Below the pieces are notes generated by a model. It did no database searches. It was not told where the DNA came from and saw nothing but the letters and a program-made list of their open reading frames with translations. Made by a program: the position numbers and the translations under genes. Shown one piece after another: positions 8,389 to 16,837 of a DNA stretch of 64,000 nucleotides (the stretch's first letter is position 1; every line of letters begins with the position of its first letter). Where the stretch lies: contig JAWKHX010000005.1 of the NCBI GenBank assembly GCA_041394605.1, forward strand, positions 372,001-436,000, read 5' to 3'. This stretch comes from UBA668 sp041394605. GTDB taxonomy: Bacteria; Actinomycetota; Acidimicrobiia; Acidimicrobiales; Ilumatobacteraceae.

Positions 8389-9471
8389 ATGAACGACGGC
8401 ATGACCCCCGACAGCTACGACAGCGGCGTGGACCCCCGCGGCGGCTACGACGCTGCCGCCGACGGCCACACGATGGCCTACGACTCCGACGGCGACGGCT
8501 TCGCCGAAACGACCATGGTCGACATGGACGGCGACGGTGTCGCCGACATGTTCGACGTGGTCGACCCGATGACCGGTGCCGAGCACATCGCCTTCGACTC
8601 CGACGGCGACGGCATCCTGGACACCATCGTCAGCGACTTCGACGGCGACGGCGTGTTCGACATGGCGTCGATGGACTCCGACGGCGACGGCGTGTTGGAC
8701 ACCTCGTTCGACCCCGAGACCGGCGAGGTCATCGACGGCTCGGACGACGACGGCACGAACGTGCCGTTCATCGTCGACGAGGAGTCCTCCGACGACCCCT
8801 ACGACGTTGACGGCGAAGGCGACGACGACGTGCACGGCGACCCGATGGGCGAGATGGAGTACCACCAGGCCCAGGTGGGCCCGAACGACTGCCTGCCCAC
8901 CTCGGTGGCGATGGTGCTCAGCGAGGTGCTCGGCGACGAGGTGCCCCAGGGCGACCTGGTGGACTTGGCCAACGAGATGGGCCTCCTGGGCCCGACGGGC
9001 ATGTCGATCGATGGCGGCGTGCAGTTGCTGGAGCACTACGGCGTGGACGCCGAGGCCACCACCGGCACGCTGGACGACCTGCGGGCGTCACTGGACGCTG
9101 GCGACGACGTCATCATCGGGCTCGACGCCGACGACCTGTACGGGCAGGGCGACGCCCCGTTCGCCGACGACCTGGTGTCCGGCCACGCCGTGGTCATCAC
9201 CGGCATCGACGACGAGGCCGGTGTGGTCTACATCAACGACCCCGGCTTCCCCGACGGCGCCGGCGTGGCCATCTCCATCGAGGCCTTCGAGGATGCCTGG
9301 CAGGATGCCGACCACTCGATGATCGTGGTGGAGGACGACGGCTCGGCCGGCGACGAGGCCGGCACGGCCGGCAACGCCAACCCGTTCGGCGACGTGGGCG
9401 GCGACGACGACTCCAGCCTGCTGGAGTCCATCACCCGCTTCATCCTGATGCCGTTCTCGCTGAAGATCTGA
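8389..9471 (+). CDS. C39-like cysteine peptidase with DxDxDG calcium-type repeats
   Basis: 360 residues. Residues about 25-145 hold at least five acidic repeats (DSDGDGFAE, DMDGDGVAD, DSDGDGILD, DFDGDGVFD, DSDGDGVLD) of the EF-hand-loop or thrombospondin-3 type. From 160 there is a papain-like Peptidase_C39_2 domain: QVGPNDCLPTS (Cys168), GHAVVITG (His266) and YINDPG (Asn283/Asp284). The C-terminus is acidic and ends in a hydrophobic stretch. No signal peptide is seen, which is odd for a calcium-binding peptidase. GAGGAG precedes the ATG. It may process an island protein such as the acidic paralogues; that is speculation. Confidence 0.88.
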   Translation: MNDGMTPDSYDSGVDPRGGYDAAADGHTMAYDSDGDGFAETTMVDMDGDGVADMFDVVDPMTGAEHIAFDSDGDGILDTIVSDFDGDGVFDMASMDSDGDGVLDTSFDPETGEVIDGSDDDGTNVPFIVDEESSDDPYDVDGEGDDDVHGDPMGEMEYHQAQVGPNDCLPTSVAMVLSEVLGDEVPQGDLVDLANEMGLLGPTGMSIDGGVQLLEHYGVDAEATTGTLDDLRASLDAGDDVIIGLDADDLYGQGDAPFADDLVSGHAVVITGIDDEAGVVYINDPGFPDGAGVAISIEAFEDAWQDADHSMIVVEDDGSAGDEAGTAGNANPFGDVGGDDDSSLLESITRFILMPFSLKI

Positions 9472-9485
9472 GCACGGCCCACCCG

Positions 9486-9516
9486 CTGCCCGGTGCACCC
9501 CACGGTGCCCGGGCAG
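9486..9516. terminator. Bidirectional hairpin between convergent genes
   Basis: CTGCCCGG pairs with CCGGGCAG and, after one bulged T, GCACC pairs with GGTGC around a 4-base loop. It lies between the stops of the C39 peptidase gene (9471) and the Hsp70-like gene (9543) and would serve both. Confidence 0.65.
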
Positions 9517-9542
9517 TGGCGCGTCCGGGCACACGGCCGGGT

Positions 9543-12134
9543 TCAGGTGGGCACGATCCCGAAGATCTGGTTGAACGTGGTGGCCACGCAGACCAGGCCG
9601 CCGGCCAGCACCGGCTGGCAGCGGTTGCCGCCCCCCGTGGGCACGCTGAAGCGGGTCTGGCGGGTGGTGAGGTCCACCGCCACCAGCGAGCCACCCGTCT
9701 CCACCACCGCCATCGTGGGCGCGGTGGATGGGTGCAACACCACGCCCGCGGGTTGGCCGCCCACGGGCACCTCGGCCATCGGCGCGCCGGAGTCGATGCG
9801 CAGCACCCGCAGCACACCGCGGTCGTCCACCACGGCGGCCACGTCGCCGGCCACAGCCACTGGCCCGGCGGGGCCGCCGCTGAGCGGCACGGTCCAGGCG
9901 GCAGTGCCGTCGGCGATCCGCACGCTGTGGAGCACGCCGTCGGCCGACGCGACCAGCAGGCGGTCGGTGGCCAGGCCGGGCGTGAGCAGGATCTGCCCAC
10001 CGGCGCGATAGCCCCAGCGCACCTGGCCGGTGGCGGCGTTGGCCAGGTAGACCTGCCCTGCCGTGGTGCAGATGGCCACCTCGGCGCCCACCACCACCAC
10101 GCCAGCGCGCACTGCAGCGCCCACCGGCAGTTCCCAGCGCAGGGTGCCCGAGGCGCGGTCGATGCCGACGACCTTGGCGCCGTCGTGGCCGGCCACCACG
10201 GTGGGCCCTGCCGCGGCCGGTGTGCTGATGACCGGCGAGCCGAGGTTGGCCTGCCAGCGCACGGCACCGGTGCCGCGATCCAGGTGGACGACCCGGCCGT
10301 CGCTGCTGGCGTGCAGCACGCCATCGGTGGTGAGCGCCGGGGCGGCCCAGCCGGGTGCGCCAAGTGGTGCCTGCCAGCGGACCTGACCGGTTGCCGGGTC
10401 CACCAGGCGCACCACTCCGGCGAGGCCGCCGACCACCACGGCGCCGGCGTCCGCGGCGAGTTGCCCCGGGGCGTCGGCCAGCGGCACGTGCCATGCCACC
10501 GACACGGGTTGCACGGGCGGCGGGGCGGCGATGGCGGCCGGTGGTACGGAGGGAGGTGGGGCCGCTGCCAGCGACGCCGGTGTCGCTGCCGGTGCCACGG
10601 GCGGCGTTGCCGGTGTGGCGCTGACGGCCGGGTAGGGCATGGCCGCCACGGGCGTGCCGAGTGCGGGCGGAGCGGCCGCCGGTGGCCCCGCGGCGGCTGG
10701 GCCGACCACCGGGACCTGGCCGGTGGGGTCGGTGCCAAGGCGCTCGTGCGCGTTGGGGACGGGCAGGTTCTCCAGCCAGTTGCCGGCAGCGGGTGGCTGG
10801 CCCGTGGGGGAGGCGGGAGCGGCGGCCGCCGGGGCGCCGGGCGGCGGGGCGATGCCGATGACGGCTGTGGCGGCGTCGGGCGGGGGCGGATCGCCCAGCG
10901 GCGGCGCCGGTGCGTTGGCAGGCACGGGCATCGGCATGTCCGCCGGAGCGCCTGCCGGCTGGGGCGCGGGCACGGGTGCCGGGCCGGCGGCGGGGGTCGG
11001 GCGGGGCATGAGGAAGCGCAGTGCGGCCAGCCGTGCCGCCCCGAGCGCCACCACGCCCTTCGGTTCGTCGCGGGTGATGACCCGGGCACCGAACCGTTCG
11101 GTGACCAGTTGGCCAACCAATGGGACACGTGACGATCCGCCGACCAGGAAGATCGCCGCCAGGTCGTCCACCTTCATGCCGGCGTCGAGGATGGTCTCCT
11201 CCATGAGGTCCACCGTGCGCTCGACGTCGTCGATGATCATCGCTTCGAACTGGCTGCGGTTGACGACGATGTCGCGGTCCGCCACCGGCACGAACACCTG
11301 GGTGGACGTGTACGAGGAGAGTGCCTCCTTGGCCCGCCGGGCCTGCACCAGAAGGTCCAGCGCGGCCCGCTTCCACTTGCGGTCCTCGCTGGTCATCATC
11401 TGGTCCCACAGGTCTTCGTCCACCTCGGCGAGGCACTGGCCGAAATAGCGGAACAGGCGGTGGTCGAAGTCCTCGCCGCCGATGTTCTCGTCGCCGCCGG
11501 GCACGCCGACCACTTCGAACCCCGAGGCGGTGCGTTGCAGGAGCGCCGTGTCGAAGGTGCCGCCGCCGAGGTCGTACACGCCGACGTGGGCACCCATCTC
11601 CACATGTTCGCTGGCGTAGTGGATGGCGGCAGCGACCGGTTCGTCCACCAGGTCCACCTTCTCCAGGCCGGCCCGCTGGGCGGCCTCCACCAGCGCCTTG
11701 CGCCGCACACCGGCCCACCGCACGGGGTGGGTGATGATGCAGCCGGCCGGGTCGCCGCCGTGGCGCAGCCGGCCTTCGGCGACGATGGAGCGGATGACGG
11801 CGGCGGCTGCGTCCCGCGCGTCCACGGGCTCGCCGCCGAGCAGCAGCGGGGCGGGGGTGCCGAGCGACCGCTTCGGGGTGCGCTCCAGGCGGTCCGGGTG
11901 CACGCCGGCGAGGTTGTCGGCAGCGGCACCCACGGTGAGCTGGCCGTCGGGGGTGAGCAGCACCATCGAGGGGATCCAGCGGTTGCCCTCGATCTCCAGC
12001 GGCGCCACGGAGGGGGCCATGATCGGGGCCACCTTGCGCCCGGACTGGTCGGGCGCGAGCCGCCGCGGGTCCAGTTCGCCGACGGCACCGGCGGATCGGG
12101 ATGTCCCGAAGTCGATGCCGATGCTCCAGCTCAC
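9543..12134 (-). CDS. Hsp70-family ATPase fused to a PQQ-like beta-propeller
   Basis: 863 residues. Residues 1-375 are an Hsp70/actin-fold ATPase: phosphate 1 loop IGIDFGTSRS (5-14), DEPVAAAIHYA (164-174), phosphate 2 loop VGVYDLGGGTFD (184-195), FLVGGSSRVP (329-338). A 165-residue Pro/Ala linker follows. The usual peptide-binding domain is missing; the last 300 residues are instead repeated blades of the PQQ type (GAVRWQANLGSP, GTLRWELPVG, GQVRWGYRAGG). The start is GTG with AAGGAG upstream. The GrpE-like protein at 4015-4749 is a natural exchange factor. No membrane segment is seen, so the propeller should be cytoplasmic and may replace the substrate domain. Confidence 0.9.
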   Translation of the reverse strand: MSWSIGIDFGTSRSAGAVGELDPRRLAPDQSGRKVAPIMAPSVAPLEIEGNRWIPSMVLLTPDGQLTVGAAADNLAGVHPDRLERTPKRSLGTPAPLLLGGEPVDARDAAAAVIRSIVAEGRLRHGGDPAGCIITHPVRWAGVRRKALVEAAQRAGLEKVDLVDEPVAAAIHYASEHVEMGAHVGVYDLGGGTFDTALLQRTASGFEVVGVPGGDENIGGEDFDHRLFRYFGQCLAEVDEDLWDQMMTSEDRKWKRAALDLLVQARRAKEALSSYTSTQVFVPVADRDIVVNRSQFEAMIIDDVERTVDLMEETILDAGMKVDDLAAIFLVGGSSRVPLVGQLVTERFGARVITRDEPKGVVALGAARLAALRFLMPRPTPAAGPAPVPAPQPAGAPADMPMPVPANAPAPPLGDPPPPDAATAVIGIAPPPGAPAAAAPASPTGQPPAAGNWLENLPVPNAHERLGTDPTGQVPVVGPAAAGPPAAAPPALGTPVAAMPYPAVSATPATPPVAPAATPASLAAAPPPSVPPAAIAAPPPVQPVSVAWHVPLADAPGQLAADAGAVVVGGLAGVVRLVDPATGQVRWQAPLGAPGWAAPALTTDGVLHASSDGRVVHLDRGTGAVRWQANLGSPVISTPAAAGPTVVAGHDGAKVVGIDRASGTLRWELPVGAAVRAGVVVVGAEVAICTTAGQVYLANAATGQVRWGYRAGGQILLTPGLATDRLLVASADGVLHSVRIADGTAAWTVPLSGGPAGPVAVAGDVAAVVDDRGVLRVLRIDSGAPMAEVPVGGQPAGVVLHPSTAPTMAVVETGGSLVAVDLTTRQTRFSVPTGGGNRCQPVLAGGLVCVATTFNQIFGIVPT

Positions 12135-12168
12135 TTCGCTCCTTCCGACCCCGTCCCGCGAATCGCAC

Positions 12169-12174
12169 TACTTT
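12169..12174 (+). promoter_or_regulatory. Possible -10 of the ECF sigma gene
   Basis: TACTTT lies 8 bases before the ATG at 12183, similar to the leaderless pattern seen elsewhere in the window. The spacing is 1-2 bases long, so confidence is low. Confidence 0.3.
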
Positions 12175-12182
12175 AGGCAGGG

Positions 12183-12821
12183 ATGGAACGGGCCTTCGGT
12201 ACGCACGCCCAGGTGATGCAGGCGGTGGCCGAGGCGCGGGGCCGCAACGACTTCGCCGCCATCGACGCGGCGCTGGCCGACGTGGTGGATCGTGCCGCGG
12301 CGGGCGACCAGAAGGAACTGGCCTTCCTGCTGGAGGTCATCGACCAGCACCGCCTGGCGCTCGGCGCGGTGCGCAAGATGCTCATCGACGAGGGCGATGT
12401 GCACGACGCGATGCAGCAGACGTTGATGGCGGTCCACCGTGGCATCGGCGGGTTCGAGCGCCGCTCCCGGTTCACCACCTGGCTGTACCGGGTTGCCGAG
12501 CGCGAGGCCCTGCAGGTGCTGCGCCGCAACAAGCGTGTCGCAGTCCCTGACGGCGACGACCTGTCCGGCCTGGTGGAGGAAGTGCGCAACATGAGCAGCA
12601 TCGTCGCCAGCCGGGCGATGATCCAGCAGGCGCTGGAGGAGCTGGACGACAAGTTCCGCGAGCCGGTGGTGATGTGCGACGTGCAGGGCATGGACTACGC
12701 CACCATCGCCGAGACCTTGGGCATCCCGCTCAACACGGTCCGGACGCGCATCAGCAGGGGCCGCCAGTACATCGCCGACCGGATCCAGGAACAGTTCCGC
12801 AGCGGCGGATCGCTCGCCTGA
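12183..12821 (+). CDS. ECF-type RNA polymerase sigma factor
   Basis: 212 residues. Region 2 includes DVHDAMQQTLMAVHRGI and RSRFTTWLYRVAEREALQVL; region 4 holds the helix-turn-helix GMDYATIAETLGIPLNTVRT with RISRGRQ. There is an N-terminal extension of about 45 residues. It is divergent from the Hsp70-like gene (48 bases apart), and the kinase gene follows after 16 bases. No anti-sigma gene is seen nearby, so control may come from the kinase. It is the best candidate to read the two GGAACTT promoters in the island. Confidence 0.9.
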   Translation: MERAFGTHAQVMQAVAEARGRNDFAAIDAALADVVDRAAAGDQKELAFLLEVIDQHRLALGAVRKMLIDEGDVHDAMQQTLMAVHRGIGGFERRSRFTTWLYRVAEREALQVLRRNKRVAVPDGDDLSGLVEEVRNMSSIVASRAMIQQALEELDDKFREPVVMCDVQGMDYATIAETLGIPLNTVRTRISRGRQYIADRIQEQFRSGGSLA

Positions 12822-12837
12822 ACCCGGAGCCCTCCCG

Positions 12838-14319
12838 ATGTCCGTCCCCCCGTCGCAGCCGCCGTTGTCGCCGGGTGAGGCGCGCTCGTTCGGCAACGGC
12901 CGTTATGTGGTGCAGCGCCGCCTGGGCGCCGGCAACTTCGCCACGGTGTACCTGGCCCACGACGAGCGGTTGGACGTGCCGGTGGCGCTGAAGCTGCTGT
13001 CGGACCGCTGGTCGTGGGATGCCGAGGTCCGTGGCCGGTTCGTGCAGGAGGCCCGCCTGCTGAGGTCGATCAACGACCCGCGGGTGGTGCAGATCCGCGA
13101 CATCGCCGAGACCGACGACGGCCGCCCCTACCTGGTGATGGACTTTGCCACCGAGGGCACGCTGGAGCAGCGGATGTTCGAGTTGGTGCAGCGCCAGGTG
13201 CGACCGGACGCCGGGCAGTTGCGGGTGGCCGCCCGTGCGCTGGCGGAGGCGCTGGCCGTGCTGCACGACCGGCGGATCGCCCACCGCGACATCAAGCCGT
13301 CCAACCTGCTGATCACCCGCGACGGCGGGCCTGCGGCGGCGTCGGCCGGCGGTGCGCCCGGCGACGTGCTGCGCCCCGGCGAGCGGCTGATGCTGGCCGA
13401 CCTGGGGCTGGCCAAGGACCTGGCGATGAACTCCGGCGTCACCGTGGGCGCCGGCACGGCGGGGTACATGTCGCCGGAGCAGATGGTGCCGGGCGGCCGG
13501 ATCGACGAACGCACGGACATCTTCGCCGCCTCGGCCCTGCTGGCCCAGATCGCCACTGGCGAGACACCCGACCCGGCGCGCCGGGTGTCGGGCGGCACGC
13601 TGGAGCACGGCCGCCCCCTGGGCCCCCTGCCGGCTGCCCTCGCCCCGGTGCTGCTGCGTGGCCTGGATGTAGACCCCGACCGCCGCCCGCAGACCATCCA
13701 GCAGTGGATGGCCGAGGTGGACGGTGCCCTGGCCCCTGCCCTGGTGCCGCCTGCGCCACGCCCACCCGTGCCGCCGCCCCCATCTGCCCCGGTCGCCGCA
13801 CCCCCGCCTTCCGGCCCGGTGTCCGGCCCCGTGTCGAACCCAGGGTGGCAGCCCGACGCGGTGTCGAACCCAGGTTGGCAACAGGGGCCGGTGTCCCACC
13901 CTGGCTGGCAGGCAGGGCCCGTGTCCGGGTCCACGCCGGTCCCCGCGCGCCGTCCGTCGCCGAGCGTCATCGTGGCTGCGGCCGCCGCCGTGGTGGTGCT
14001 GGTGGTGGTGCTGGTGCTGGCGTTCAGTGGCGGCGGCAGCAGCACCGATCAGCCATTCACGGTGAACCTCACCGGCCCTACCGAGGTGAAGGTGGGCGAG
14101 CAGACGAGATGGGACGTCACCGCGCCCGCCACTGCCGTGTCCGGCACGTGGTCGCTCACCGGGCCCGTCACGATCGGTGAGGGGCGCGATCAGTGGACCC
14201 CGGGCAGCTGGTTCGAGGGCACGTGGAACGTGGAGACCACGGCGACCCTCACCATCACCGTGCGCGACGCCCAGGGCAACACGGCCTCCGACTCCGTGAC
14301 CTTCACCGTGGTGCCCTAG
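12838..14319 (+). CDS. Transmembrane Ser/Thr protein kinase
   Basis: 493 residues. The kinase domain is at about 22-300: G-loop LGAGNFATV, VALKLL (K52), catalytic HRDIKPSN (D151), ADLGLAKD in place of DFG (D188) and GYMSPEQM. A Pro-rich juxtamembrane linker carries a fourfold VSxPGWQ-type repeat. One membrane helix (VIVAAAAAVVVLVVVLVLAF) follows, then a 90-residue extracellular Ig-like domain ending at residue 493. It probably senses an envelope signal and phosphorylates a cytoplasmic partner. It lies 16 bases after the sigma gene, suggesting a sigma/kinase operon without an anti-sigma factor. Confidence 0.92.
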   Translation: MSVPPSQPPLSPGEARSFGNGRYVVQRRLGAGNFATVYLAHDERLDVPVALKLLSDRWSWDAEVRGRFVQEARLLRSINDPRVVQIRDIAETDDGRPYLVMDFATEGTLEQRMFELVQRQVRPDAGQLRVAARALAEALAVLHDRRIAHRDIKPSNLLITRDGGPAAASAGGAPGDVLRPGERLMLADLGLAKDLAMNSGVTVGAGTAGYMSPEQMVPGGRIDERTDIFAASALLAQIATGETPDPARRVSGGTLEHGRPLGPLPAALAPVLLRGLDVDPDRRPQTIQQWMAEVDGALAPALVPPAPRPPVPPPPSAPVAAPPPSGPVSGPVSNPGWQPDAVSNPGWQQGPVSHPGWQAGPVSGSTPVPARRPSPSVIVAAAAAVVVLVVVLVLAFSGGGSSTDQPFTVNLTGPTEVKVGEQTRWDVTAPATAVSGTWSLTGPVTIGEGRDQWTPGSWFEGTWNVETTATLTITVRDAQGNTASDSVTFTVVP

Positions 14320-14335
14320 GCGGGCGCCGCCGGTC

Positions 14336-15571
14336 TCAGTTGCGGAGGAGGTCCTTGGCGATGTGGGTGATCTGGATCTCGTCGGTGCCGGCGTAGATCT
14401 GCAGCACCTTCGCGTCGCGGGCCAACTGCTCCACCCGGAACTCGCTCATGTAGCCGTTGCCGCCGAACAGCTGCACGGCTTCCATCGCCACCTCGGTGGC
14501 GGCGCGAGCGGAGTACAGCTTCATGGCACTCGCCTCGGCGAGCGTCATGGAGTGGCCGGCGGCGCCCATCTCCAGCGTGCGGAACACCAGGTTCTGGACG
14601 TTCATCCGGGCCACTTCCATGCGGGCCAGCTTCTCCTGGATGAGCTGGAACTCGCCGATCGGCTTGCCGAACTGCACCCGGTCCTTGGCGTACTGCACGC
14701 TCAGTTGCAGGCACTCCTCGATGATGCCGAGGGCCATGGCGGCGACGCCGCTGCGCTCCTGCATGAACGTGGCCTTGGCGCCGTCGCGCCCGCCGGCCGG
14801 CAGATCCTCGGTCTCGCCGATCAGCCGGTCGCGGCCCACGCGCACGTCGTCGAGGAACAGTTCGCCGGTGGGTGAGGAGTGCATGCCCATCTTGCGCAGC
14901 GGCTTGGACTGCACCAGGCCGGGCATGCCGCGGTCGAGCACGAACGACAGCACCTTGCGCTGTTCTGGCGGGTTGCCCTCGTCGAGCTTGCAGATGAACA
15001 CGATGGTGTCGGCGTACGGGCCGTTGGTGATGAACGTCTTGGAGCCGTTGAGGACGTACTGGTCGCCGTCGCGCCGGGCGGTGGACTTCATCGACCCGAA
15101 CGCATCGCTGCCCGAACCCGGTTCGGTGATCGCCCAGGCGCCCACCTTCTCCATCGTCAGGAGTTCGGGCACCCAGCGCTCCTTCTGAGCGATGGTGCCC
15201 TTGGCGTTGATGGCCGCGGAGGTGAGGCCCATGCTGACACCCATTGCCGTGACCATGCCGGGGCAGACACGGCACAGCTCGATGATCGGCAGCATCGTCA
15301 TGCCGCCACCGTCGCCGGCGGACTCCTTGCGGGCCGGCGGCTCCTCGCCGCGGGCGATCGCCTCGGCCGCCGCCCTCTCCCGCTCGATCTGCTTCTTGAA
15401 CCGCTCGCGGGCCATCACGTCCATGCCGAACGTGGCGAACATCTTTCGAAGGATGTCGTACGGCGGCAGGTCGCCGTGCTCCAACTCGTCCACGTGCGGC
15501 CGGATCTCCTCGTCCACGAAGCGGCGCACCGCCTCGCGGATCATCAGGTGCTCCTCACTCCACTCGAACAT
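14336..15571 (-). CDS. Acyl-CoA dehydrogenase
   Basis: 411 residues with the full family fold. WAITEPGSGSDA is the FAD/substrate signature, FITNGPYADTIVFICK the middle beta domain, and LFGGNGYMSEF and IYAGTDEIQ the C-terminal signature. An insert of charged residues at about 60-85 (RFKKQIERERAAAEAIARGE) is unusual. Catalytic base not assigned. It oxidises acyl-CoA to enoyl-CoA in the cytoplasm. Convergent with the kinase gene (16 bases between stops) and divergent from the DUF2202 gene across a 153-base region with two palindromes. Confidence 0.93.
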   Translation of the reverse strand: MFEWSEEHLMIREAVRRFVDEEIRPHVDELEHGDLPPYDILRKMFATFGMDVMARERFKKQIERERAAAEAIARGEEPPARKESAGDGGGMTMLPIIELCRVCPGMVTAMGVSMGLTSAAINAKGTIAQKERWVPELLTMEKVGAWAITEPGSGSDAFGSMKSTARRDGDQYVLNGSKTFITNGPYADTIVFICKLDEGNPPEQRKVLSFVLDRGMPGLVQSKPLRKMGMHSSPTGELFLDDVRVGRDRLIGETEDLPAGGRDGAKATFMQERSGVAAMALGIIEECLQLSVQYAKDRVQFGKPIGEFQLIQEKLARMEVARMNVQNLVFRTLEMGAAGHSMTLAEASAMKLYSARAATEVAMEAVQLFGGNGYMSEFRVEQLARDAKVLQIYAGTDEIQITHIAKDLLRN

Positions 15572-15672
15572 GACGTGCCTCGTTCCCGACGCCGCCGCGG
15601 CGCCACGATCCGATGGTAGGGAGCGTGGTCCTCCCCGTGCACGTCGGCAATCTGCAGGGACCTTCGGCAGTG

Positions 15673-15690
15673 GTGGATCACCCGATCCAC
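15673..15690. promoter_or_regulatory. Palindrome between acyl-CoA dehydrogenase and DUF2202 genes
   Basis: GTGGATC-ACCC-GATCCAC, a perfect 7-4-7 inverted repeat, 102 bases before the dehydrogenase start. The form suits a dimeric repressor such as TetR or GntR type. No regulator gene is adjacent. Confidence 0.4.
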
Positions 15691-15692
15691 AG

Positions 15693-15708
15693 ATACCCTG
15701 GGGGGTAT
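15693..15708 (+). promoter_or_regulatory. CsoR/RcnR-like operator candidate
   Basis: ATACCC-TGGG-GGGTAT, a perfect 6-4-6 inverted repeat with the G/C-rich centre and AT ends typical of CsoR/FrmR-family metal-sensor sites. It is 16 bases before the DUF2202 ATG, between the probable promoter and the AGGAGG. Confidence 0.4.
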
Positions 15709-15724
15709 AGCAGGAGGTCGAGAG

Positions 15725-16462
15725 ATGAGCACTACCAGGGTCAGGGGCCTGCGGCGGCTGGCCGCCACTCGGCGCGGTGGCGCTGGTCGCGCGCTCGCGG
15801 CGTGCGGCAACGATGCTGCCGGAAGCGGCGGCGGCAGCGGCAACGGCAACGGCGGCGGGAACGGCGCCACGAGTGTGGATGACGGCACGACACGAGTGGA
15901 CCCCACCGACGTGGCGACCCAGATCGACTCGATTCCTCTGGCGACGCTGACCGAAGAGGAGGTCGCCGGCCTGGTGTGGATGCGTGAGGAGGAGAAGCTG
16001 GCCCGCGACGTGTACACGACGCTCGGCGAGCAGTACGACCTGCGGATCTTCGACAACATCTCCGGCGCGGAGCAGACCCACATGGATTCGGTGCTGGTGC
16101 TGCTGGAGCGCTACGGCATCGCCGACCCGGCCGCCGGGAAGGCCGTGGGCGACTTCACCGACCCGGTGCTGCAGGGGCTGTACGACCAGTTGGTCGCGGC
16201 CGGCAGCGAGTCGCTGGTGGCCGCGCTCTCGGTGGGCGCGGAGATCGAGGAACTGGACATCGTGGACCTCCGCGACCGGGCCACCGAGACGGCAGACATC
16301 GCCCTCGTGTACTCCAATCTGGAGCGCGGCTCGCGCAACCATCTGCGGGCGTTCACCCGGCAGTTGGCCAACAACGACGCCACCTACACGCCCACCCATC
16401 TCAGCCAGGTCGACTACGACGCCATCGTCAGCGGCGACATGGAACAGGGCGCGGGCGGCTGA
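15725..16462 (+). CDS. DUF2202 ferritin-like protein with damaged lipoprotein signal
   Basis: 245 residues. From about 75 on it is a DUF2202 domain, predicted four-helix ferritin-like: EVAGLVWMREEEKLARDVY, ISGAEQTHMDSVL and NLERGSRNHLRAF carry the conserved Glu/His metal-type positions. The N-terminus should be a lipoprotein signal, and ALAAC is there, but the preceding 10 residues are Arg-rich. In the +1 frame the same bases read LGAVALVA, so two compensating indels seem to have removed the hydrophobic core. AGGAGG precedes the ATG. The metal-type palindrome upstream suggests control by a metal sensor. Confidence 0.82.
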   Translation: MSTTRVRGLRRLAATRRGGAGRALAACGNDAAGSGGGSGNGNGGGNGATSVDDGTTRVDPTDVATQIDSIPLATLTEEEVAGLVWMREEEKLARDVYTTLGEQYDLRIFDNISGAEQTHMDSVLVLLERYGIADPAAGKAVGDFTDPVLQGLYDQLVAAGSESLVAALSVGAEIEELDIVDLRDRATETADIALVYSNLERGSRNHLRAFTRQLANNDATYTPTHLSQVDYDAIVSGDMEQGAGG

Positions 16463-16463
16463 C

Positions 16464-16772
16464 ATGGGCGGGGCCGGGAATCCGCAGGCCGGTGACGGTG
16501 TTGGAGACGCCGTGACCACGCCCACCACCGTCACCGTCTACTGGCGCCCTGGCTGCCCCTTCTGCTCCATGCTCTTCCGCGGCCTGGACCGCCACGGCGT
16601 CGCCTACGAGCGGGTCAACATCTGGGCCGACGAGGAGGCCGCGGCCTTCGTGCGTTCGGTCGCACGCGGCAACGAGACGGTCCCCACCGTCACCGTGGGC
16701 GGCACCTCGTTGGTGAACCCGAAGGCCGCCGAGGTGGCCGAACTGGTGGCGTCGGCACCCGCTGCCGACTGA
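16464..16772 (+). CDS. Mycoredoxin / glutaredoxin-like protein
   Basis: 102 residues from ATG 16464, or 86 from GTG 16512, which looks better since the first 16 residues are Gly-rich and not part of the fold. VTVYWRPGCPFCSML has the redox pair CPFC, followed by the cis-Pro motif ETVPTVTVGG. Actinobacterial mycoredoxins reduce mycothiol-protein mixed disulfides, and the YWRPGCPxC signature is theirs. It starts directly after the DUF2202 stop, so the two are probably co-transcribed. Confidence 0.88.
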   Translation: MGGAGNPQAGDGVGDAVTTPTTVTVYWRPGCPFCSMLFRGLDRHGVAYERVNIWADEEAAAFVRSVARGNETVPTVTVGGTSLVNPKAAEVAELVASAPAAD

Positions 16773-16837
16773 CATCGCACGCACCATCCTGATCGAACTC
16801 CTCGTGGGAGATCCCGGTCCCTTCGGGCCCGCCTGGG

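Noticed and set aside
8464..8720. DNA-level tandem repeat array at the GACGGCGACGG units
   Set aside because: The repetition is explained by the encoded DxDxDG calcium-type loops.
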